64,000 nt of DNA from Paguma larvata (lineage: Eukaryota; Chordata; Mammalia; Carnivora; Viverridae), in the NCBI GenBank assembly GCA_030068075.1, contig CM057842.1, positions 41,688,659-41,752,658 of the forward strand, given 5' to 3'. Under the pieces are notes generated by a model that had not been told where the DNA came from, did no database searches, and saw nothing but the letters and a program-made list of their open reading frames with translations. Each line of letters starts with the position of its first letter. The first letter of the stretch is position 1. Below, in pieces: positions 58,081-64,000 of this stretch. Both the position numbers and the translations under genes were made by a program.

Positions 58081-58753
58081 TTTTTTTGGTAGCTTCTTAA
58101 AGACACTTCTTCCCAATATGGTTTTAGGTTTAATATGGTTCATTTGAAAATGGAATAAAAGAAGGAACTTTATTAGCCAGAATATTGGAATCTTTGTAAA
58201 AAGCAAATTAAAGTATACTTTAAAAGAATTTCTTTATGTATCTACACTATTTAATGGTCCTGGAAAAGTGTCACCCTAAGTTGTCAAGTACCGGATACCC
58301 TTCAACTATAGAATCCTCTCTGATTTATGTTGACTTTGGCCAAAGGCCATGGAAGACTTAGAAAATAGGGTCTAGGTACAAAGTAATCTTTTAAATACAT
58401 ATGAAGATAAAAGCGGACAAGGTTAGGGTAAATTTGAATATGAATATGGGTAATGTCTGACAGGTTCTATTATTAAAAAGGACAATTAGACTATCATATC
58501 ACTGTGTGGTTTGCAAAGTTCAACATCTGTATCAAATGGGAGTAAATTAAATAAGTAGTCTAGATTTGTCTGAATGGTCTCCACAGTGGGAGAAAATTTA
58601 GAGAAGGGCAATTAAACATTGCATGTTTTAATGCCTGCCCAGCAGTCAGCAAACATACCCAGGCACTCCCACCCTCCCACGTCTGGATCTTGATCCAAAT
58701 GGTCAAAGACAGATGATTGCATATATTTCAGCATTGATAAAATATATCCTGCA
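56700..58753 (+). other. CNTN6 intron (FN3-1b to FN3-2), first part
   Basis: Holds a repeat-free block at 56930-57260 with paired octamer and homeodomain-type words (listed separately), a MIR 3' fragment at about 57600-57710, and a (TC)n plus poly-T run at 58047-58087. The rest is unassigned. Confidence 0.55.
57011..57206 (+). promoter_or_regulatory. Candidate POU/homeodomain enhancer cluster
   Basis: Two identical 11-mers ATGCAAATGAG, each containing the canonical POU octamer ATGCAAAT, lie at 57011-57021 and 57158-57168. Two identical homeodomain-type words TAATTGAG lie at 57058-57065 and 57199-57206. The order is octamer, TAATTGAG, octamer, TAATTGAG, with start-to-start spacings of 47, 100 and 41 bp. 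No transposon is seen in the block. POU3F factors act through octamers in neurons, the cells where CNTN6 is expressed; the link to CNTN6 regulation is inference. Confidence 0.35.
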
Positions 58754-58948
58754 GGGGCACCCGGGTGACTCAGTCCGTTGAGTGACTTATTCTTGATTTT
58801 GGCTCAGGTCATGATCTCACAGTTTGTGGATTCAGCCCTCTGTAGGGCACTGCACTGATGGTGCTGAGCCTGCTCTTTCTCTCTGCCCTGCCCCCATTTG
58901 CATGCTCTTTCTCTCCCTCTTAAATAAATAAACTTTAAAATTATATAC
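58754..58948 (+). mobile_element. Felid CAN-SINE
   Basis: Head 'ggggcacccgggtgactcag', 'tcaggtcatgatctcacagt', shortened middle, AAATAAATAAA tail. Perfect TSDs atatatcctgca at 58742-58753 and 58949-58960. Confidence 0.95.
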
Positions 58949-58960
58949 ATATATCCTGCA

Positions 58961-59842
58961 GATATATCCCTTATCGCAGGGTTAGGTACTTCTGCCATTA
59001 TTGCATGAAAAGGATTATATTTTAACACTTGCACATGAGTAAAGGAGAACCCCATTCTGATTATGTCCAAGACCCACACATACAACTGTCATCAATTCCG
59101 TAATTTGCCTCAAACTACTTATTATTCATTATACTAGTCCTCACAAGGGTATACTTGAAGGGCATAATTGTTTTCTAATTCATAAAAATGATCATTGGAA
59201 GTTTCCACCACAGAGCCTTAGAGTCCTAGAGTTAAATGGAGAAAAGCCCCTCAATCACATCCTTGACAGGGGGCCGTCTCCTTAGCTGGCAAGGGAAAGG
59301 TTAGGGGTGGAGCCCTTCCCGTTCTGTACTGAGTGATGGGCAATTTAAACAAGTTACAGTAACAGGAATTTACTTATATATTTTTAAGAATGTGTTTTTA
59401 AATGTTAAACTATCTTGACTACTAAAAAAAAAGAAAATTCATTTTAGTTTGTTTATTAAAAAAAATTAATTAATATACTGCCTCAGTAACTTGTTTACAG
59501 CACAACTGTATAATTAGGCACTAAATCAGCAGTGTCACTGTTACCATCTGAATGGAACATCATTTTGCCAATTAGTAGATGATGCATAATAATGTCAAAT
59601 ACACGATGTTACTCGATTTTTAATTAATTTTGGAGCCAGGGTGCTCATGTATCAAACACAACTGTGTCCTCTCTCTTAGAAATTTGGATATGTGTAAACA
59701 TAATTTATGTTCATTAAAAATGCAAGACTGTCTCACAATGTGCAGCATGAGATGTTGAAAGGTGAAATCTAAAAACAAAATTCCTCCTGATGAAGATGTA
59801 GTTTAATAATTGCCATCCCACATTTCTTTTGGTTGCTTTCAG
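58961..59842 (+). other. CNTN6 intron before the FN3-2 exon
   Basis: Repeat-free; 59450-59640 is dense in ATTA/TTAATTAATT words and may be conserved non-coding DNA. No other feature. Confidence 0.5.
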
Positions 59843-59913
59843 TCCCCGTCGTGGCGCCAACAAACATCAACGGAGGTGGAGGAAGTCGTTCGGAACTCGT
59901 CATTACGTGGGAG
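59843..59913 (+). CDS. CNTN6: CNTN6 exon, start of FN3-2 (residues 699-722)
   Basis: A short 71-bp exon that reads (V)[20 protein letters not shown] then TWE. It has the Gly-rich [14 protein letters not shown] segment that begins the second FN3 domain in all contactins, with the B-strand Trp. Acceptor tgctttcag|TC, donor GAG|gtaatt; phase 2 in and 0 out. The next expected exon (human SIPEELQNGEGFGY) was not found in the remaining 4.1 kb, so it lies beyond the window. Confidence 0.95.
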
Positions 59914-60724
59914 GTAATTTTCTGTCCAACTGAGTTATTTTGAAAGAAAAAGATTTAGCTGGCCAGGAAGAATACTGAAAAACAAAAAGATTTATTTGAT
60001 CACTATAGAGAATGTATAAAAATACATGGTACGAAAGGCTTCCCGTGATGAATTACTTACAGGAGGTATCGGAAACTTTTCTTATTTCTACTCAAGTGGG
60101 AGAGGATAACTGACTCAACACAATTCCCTCCCAAATATAAGAAAAACAACTTCAGTGTCTATTTAAGGTTTGTCAGTAGCATTTTAATTATTACTTGAGG
60201 GACTAGACATTATTATATTTATTATCTCTGGAACTTTTCTCTTGTGCACGAGTTAGACTCCATAGCATGCAAGTAGAGTTCTTTTCCCATCTCTGTTCTC
60301 TAGGCCCTTCCCTGCATCTAGACAAAAGCTTGGGCAAATGGTATAACTTTTATGATTATTATTCTTACAAATTAACATATAGGCTCATTTTTATACTCGT
60401 TATAAATTTCAGCCTGGTTTATTATTGTAGAATTTAGACTTTCCACCAACCTAATGTTTCTCGTTTCTGGTAGCTTGGCCTTGCCTCCGTCTAGGGCTTC
60501 CACAGTGTGAAAGGCAATGTATAATCAGATATTTCCCTCTTCCCCCTTCTGCTGTTGAATTTCTCCTTCCACATTCACTGTGTTACCTCTTGATCCTCCA
60601 GAGTTACAGTGGGTTTGGGCTGGGAGAAGAGGAACAGCACTGAAAAGATCCTGATTGCTGGTACACTTGTAATTTGACTTTGGTGTGTTCCAAAAGTGGC
60701 AAATGGCCAGATGCTCTTATTTTT
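59914..60724 (+). other. Start of the next CNTN6 intron
   Basis: Donor gtaatt. No repeat or exon assigned up to the L1 fragment. Confidence 0.55.
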
Positions 60725-60907
60725 TTATTAATTTTTTTTATTTTAATTCCAGTGTAGTTAACATACAATGTGATATTAGTTGCAGGTGTACAATGTAGTG
60801 ATTTGGAAATTCTATACATCATTCAGTGCTCATCATGAGAAGTGTTCTCTTCCATCCTTATCACCTGTTTCACCCATGTCCCCACCCACGTCCCCTCCTG
60901 TGCGCAT
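60725..60907 (-). mobile_element. Very short 5'-truncated L1 insertion
   Basis: The + strand shows the complement of a carnivore L1 3' UTR: T-rich start (A-tail complement), 'gtgtagttaacatacaatgt', 'ttgcaggtgtacaatgtagt', 'gtgctcatcatgagaagtgt'. TSDs cagatgctcttattttt (60708-60724) and cagatgctgttatttta (60908-60924), two mismatches, show a complete, heavily truncated insertion of about 180 bp. Confidence 0.85.
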
Positions 60908-60924
60908 CAGATGCTGTTATTTTA

Positions 60925-61785
60925 TAGGGGAGTTGTTTTGGGTTTGGTTTGCTTTTTTAGTTGGGGGGGGCACCCGAGAGATCCTCCTGGGGACTTCTAG
61001 TTATAATTCATTGGTGCAAAGCCAACTGACTCCTGAAAAGTCTCCTCAGCATGGGGTCTGGCAGGCGTCACACCAGCCTCTTCTAGGGTAGATTATTTTT
61101 CTCTTCTGGATGGTCTTTGGGGATAGAGTCCCTTTCAGAGCCGGTCATGGACAGGTCCCTTGTGTGAGATGCACAGTTACTCTCAGCAAACACCTTTGCT
61201 CTGTGTTCATTAGGACTACAGTGCATCCCTGCTTAGCGTCTCTTTTCACTTGCCACCATGTGCTGTCCAGGTCTCTCTCTCCTTTAGAAGTTTCTCAGAC
61301 ATTTGTCCGTTAAAAGAACCTATGATTATATATATATATATACCAACTGATTCTTTGTGAGGCCTCTTCCCTTGGTGAGGCAAACTATAAGAAGTGGCCC
61401 CTTTTACTTTCCCTTGTTAGAGGGGTAGGAATGCACAGCTTTTTCTACGACTCTCTCAGAGGAAATAATTTCCTACCAATGTCTCCCTAAAGAAACAAAC
61501 ACTCCTTTGAAATACCTTTGTCATAGAGCTTGGGCTAAATTCTGCCTATCAGTGGCTTGATGTCTCTCTTTGGAATGCATATTATGTCATAACCTTGTTG
61601 TCAGCTTTGAGCCTCAGCTATAACTAATAAAAGAGCCCTGCCCTTTTTCATGACCGGTGTACATGTTTTTGACATTTTGATAACAACTTTCATACTGCCA
61701 AAGCATCCACTTCCTTGGGCGGTTTACTATTACACCTGAGGAGCATGATGGCCCTGGATGTTTTAATTAACACTCATCATGGCTG
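60925..61785 (+). other. CNTN6 intron sequence, unrecognised
   Basis: Includes a (TA)n run at 61327-61341. The 61000-61320 part is moderately GC-rich and looks like it may be an old repeat that I cannot name. Confidence 0.45.
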
Positions 61786-62010
61786 ACATGCACAAGAGGG
61801 TTTTTCACCTGGAGGCGGGGTGATTTTTTCTCTCAGGAGACATTTGACCATGTCTGAGGACATGTTTGGTTGTTATAAAGAAGTTAGAGGAGGCTTGTTT
61901 TTCACTGGAGGCCAGGATGCTGCTAAGCACCCTCCAGTGCACAGAACGGCCCCCACCTCATGAAGTATCTGGCCCAAAATGTCACTAATGCTGAGGTTTA
62001 GAAACCCTGT
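61786..62010 (+). repeat. MER20 hAT DNA transposon fossil
   Basis: 'caggagacatttgaccatgt', 'ggccaggatgctgctaagca', 'ctccagtgcacagaacggcc', 'ggcccaaaatgtcactaatg' and 'ctgaggtttagaaaccctg' give the MER20 order to its 3' end; more diverged than the copy at 44.4 kb. Confidence 0.85.
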
Positions 62011-62399
62011 TGTTGTGTGAGAGTAATTCATTGCATCTGTAAATGACCTTGCATTAGTTAAAGGCCTTTTATATCTCCATGGTCCATTTTGTTCCTTATA
62101 GAATTCCATTAAATATAGAGAAAGGGTAGTACTGGTAGTAAACCCTTTCTATCTGGTACACAGAGATGTGGTTTTCTCAAAGTTGTAAATGACAGAGCCA
62201 AAAGCCAGGTGTAGCTACTCTAAAAGCCATCCCTTCCTCTGAACATGCAGTTTCACGTATACATTGTGAGCCCAGCACTGTGCCTGGAATGTGATATGGC
62301 CTGCCTGAGTACCTACTGGATGGGCGGATGTGTACAGGAGACAGAAGACACTCTCAGAGGCCTGAGGGAGAGAGGACAACACTTGTAGGGCACGTATAG

Positions 62400-62515
62400 G
62401 GCTTCTGTGCTGCCCTGGGCATTCATGCCATTCAGTCCTCAGTCCTCACGGCGATGCTAGGAGGTGAATAATGCCACTTTCAGATAAGAACACAGACTCT
62501 TGAAATGGTTTATGG
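62400..62515 (+). repeat. MIR SINE fossil
   Basis: 'ccattcagtcctcagtcctc', 'acggcgatgctaggaggtga' and 'cactttcagataagaacaca' are the core of MIR in + orientation. Upstream 62265-62330 has L2-like words. Confidence 0.6.
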
Positions 62516-62518
62516 GTA

Positions 62519-62740
62519 GAGGCACCTAGGTGGCTCAGTCACTTAAGTGTTCGACTCCTAATTTCAGCTTGGTCATGATCTCACAGTTCATGGGCTTGAG
62601 CCCTGCATCAGGCTCTGCACTGATGGCACGGAGGCTGCTTGGGATTCTCTTTCTCCCTCTCTCTTTCTCTACCCTTCTTCTGCTCGAACTCTCTCTCTCT
62701 CTCTCTCAAAATAAATTAATTCATTAGCATTAAGAAAAAA
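62519..62740 (+). mobile_element. Felid CAN-SINE
   Basis: 'ggcacctaggtggctcagtc' head, 'tggtcatgatctcacagttc', (TC)n run and tail AAATAAATTAATT. TSDs are not clear, so it is somewhat older. Confidence 0.88.
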
Positions 62741-63171
62741 TAAGAAATGTGATACGGGTGTTGGGCAGTGTAGCCTTTGAACACAGAGCTCTTGCTCCAT
62801 GCTCTTCTCCTTTGTCCTAAATTAGAATTCCACTTATCCGTCCACAATGTCATGGTTCAGGATAGGCATGAGTCCCTGTGTACACGCCTTAAGCAGTAAC
62901 CTAATCAAATTATTCCTGTCCTCTGAACACATTTCCCACAGAGACATCGACTCCCAAATGAGCCCATAACACGTTTGCTTTTGGGTGATAGTAAGTAGGT
63001 TATTTGGGGTTCAGTATTCTTTGAAGGCCGAATAAACATGTCATCATAGTGTACAGGGCTGACTTCATGCATTATTTTTTCTCCTCTAAGGTCAGAAATT
63101 ACGAACAGATGGTAAATGTTTTTGCACATTCGATATTTGAGATGAATGGGCAATCCTATATATACTATTTT

Positions 63172-63395
63172 TTTTCCAATTATTTGATTGAGTTATTTAT
63201 TTTGAGAGAGAGAGAGAGAGAAAGCAACCAGGGCAAGGGCAGAGAGAGAGAGAGAGAGGGAGAGAGAGAATCCCAAGCAGGCTCCACACTATCAGCACGA
63301 AGCCTAATGTGGAACTCGAATTCACAAATTGTGAGATCATGACCTGAGCTGAAACCAAGAGCTGGATCCTTAACCCACTGAACCCTCAGGCGCCC
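63172..63395 (-). mobile_element. Felid CAN-SINE
   Basis: Reverse orientation: T-rich tail complement, two (GA)n runs, 'gtgagatcatgacctgagct', and head complement 'caggcgcccc'. TSDs cctatatatactatttt (63155-63171) and cctatgtatactattct (63396-63412), two mismatches. Confidence 0.94.
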
Positions 63396-63412
63396 CCTAT
63401 GTATACTATTCT

Positions 63413-64000
63413 TAAATAGAGTGTCTTAAAAAAATCTTTCCATGATTTACAGTGTCCTTGTTCTTTAAAGCACGTTTTCTCAAACCATCACGTATGGTTA
63501 GACCTGGCCTGCTCCCTGTTTTCATACACAGATTCCCCTACGCCATTCCCATCTTCTCAGGTGGAATGTGTTGTTTTCATGCTGTTGCAAGACACCATAG
63601 GTCTCCCTCCCATTGCTGAAAATAGTTACTATCTGGCCTTCTACAGAAAACATTTGCTGGCCTCTATTTTTTTTTAATTAAGTCAAAGTATTTCCTCTGC
63701 GTGTTCTTTCTTGGGGTATCAGATACATAGATACTTGCAGAAAGCGCATTAATGAATGTAGTTTCCCATTTATCATTCCCATTTGGCATCATGTATATTC
63801 AGTTACTGAGCCAAATTCTTCTGTTGCCCAAACTTCCTTAAGGAATAGGTTATATATATTTAGAAGGCAACACGTACATGCGTTAAAGCCACAAGAAGGC
63901 ATTTAGCAACTCTTTCAATTCGGCGAACACAAATGAGTATAGGAACTCTGTTCCAAGGAGCGGGGATTCAAAAATAAGTTTAAAAAGGGTCTGAATGCTC
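63413..64000 (+). other. CNTN6 intron sequence to the window end
   Basis: No repeat or exon recognised. Confidence 0.5.

Larger units (their letters stand above)
1..64000 (+). other. CNTN6: CNTN6 gene body, internal part
   Basis: The window lies wholly inside one contactin gene. Contactins are GPI-anchored neuronal adhesion proteins with six Ig and four FN3 domains. CNTN6 (NB-3) acts at the cell surface of neurons, and in the literature has been linked to Notch1, CHL1 and PTPRG signalling and to cerebellar and motor wiring. The paralogue was chosen from residue patterns recalled for human CNTN6, for example [19 protein letters not shown] and ASVPVVAP; CNTN4 instead reads VPELIDGKTF and EALPEVTP there. 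Counting codons from human N254 puts all four sequons shared with human (N368, N377, N468, N659) at their human numbers, so there is no net indel. Neither the promoter, the start codon nor the 3' end is present. Confidence 0.95.

Noticed and set aside
61000..61320. Possible LTR or retrogene
   Set aside because: No terminal TG...CA pair, TSD or coding similarity could be found by eye.
1..64000. CNTN4, CNTN3 or CNTN5 as the identity
   Set aside because: FN3-1 and Ig5 residues ([43 protein letters not shown]) and sequon positions fit CNTN6; CNTN4 has PELIDGKTF and EALPEVTP.
1..64000. tRNA genes in SINE heads
   Set aside because: SINE heads derive from a tRNA but do not fold as tRNA genes; no free-standing tRNA was seen.

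Overview
This is mammalian nuclear DNA, almost certainly from a cat (Felidae). At least 20 copies of the carnivore tRNA-derived SINE family (CAN-SINE / SINEC) are scattered through it on both strands. They carry the felid-style head (consensus start GGGGCGCCTGGGTGGCTCAG), a CT-rich stretch and an A-rich tail with AATAAA-like repeats, and many have clean target-site duplications (TSDs). The exact cat species cannot be told from this window.

The only protein-coding gene I can support is the middle of CNTN6 (contactin-6, NB-3), on the + strand. Ten coding exons lie at 1160-1344, 5118-5254, 6774-6903, 8897-9047, 33900-34027, 54997-55172, 55519-55636, 56278-56436, 56550-56699 and 59843-59913. They join in frame without stops (1,405 nt, 468 complete codons) and correspond to residues 254-722 of the 1,028-residue human protein. 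They encode the end of Ig3, all of Ig4, Ig5 and Ig6, the first fibronectin III (FN3) domain and the start of the second. The 5' exons (signal peptide, Ig1, Ig2, first part of Ig3) and the 3' exons (rest of FN3-2, FN3-3, FN3-4, GPI signal) lie outside. All introns are GT-AG. Two are very large (24.9 and 21.0 kb, around the Ig5b exon) and one is only 113 bp.

The introns hold mostly transposon remains: CAN-SINEs, L1 3' ends on both strands (21.96-23.63, 28.9-30.4, about 46.38-46.69 and 60.73-60.91 kb), a HAL1-like element, L2, MIR, MER5A and MER20 fossils, and microsatellites. Several are nested: SINE in SINE, SINE in L1, MER20 in L2, L1 in HAL1.

Three places do not fit simple repeat decay. At 50.1-51.2 kb there is a GC- and CpG-rich island in AT-rich intron, which contains a 39-nt 5S rRNA 5' fragment framed by a perfect 15-nt direct repeat. 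It is followed by a stop-riddled hAT-transposase-like remnant. At 19.52 kb a SINE carries a 39-bp foreign segment copied from unique intron sequence about 835 bp downstream. At 57.0-57.2 kb, two identical octamer-containing 11-mers alternate with two identical TAATTGAG homeodomain-type sites, which suggests an enhancer. In the coding sequence, Ig6 carries an Asn-His-Ser sequon that I believe human CNTN6 lacks. I found no CRISPR, operon, phage or other prokaryotic system, and no complete novel gene system.
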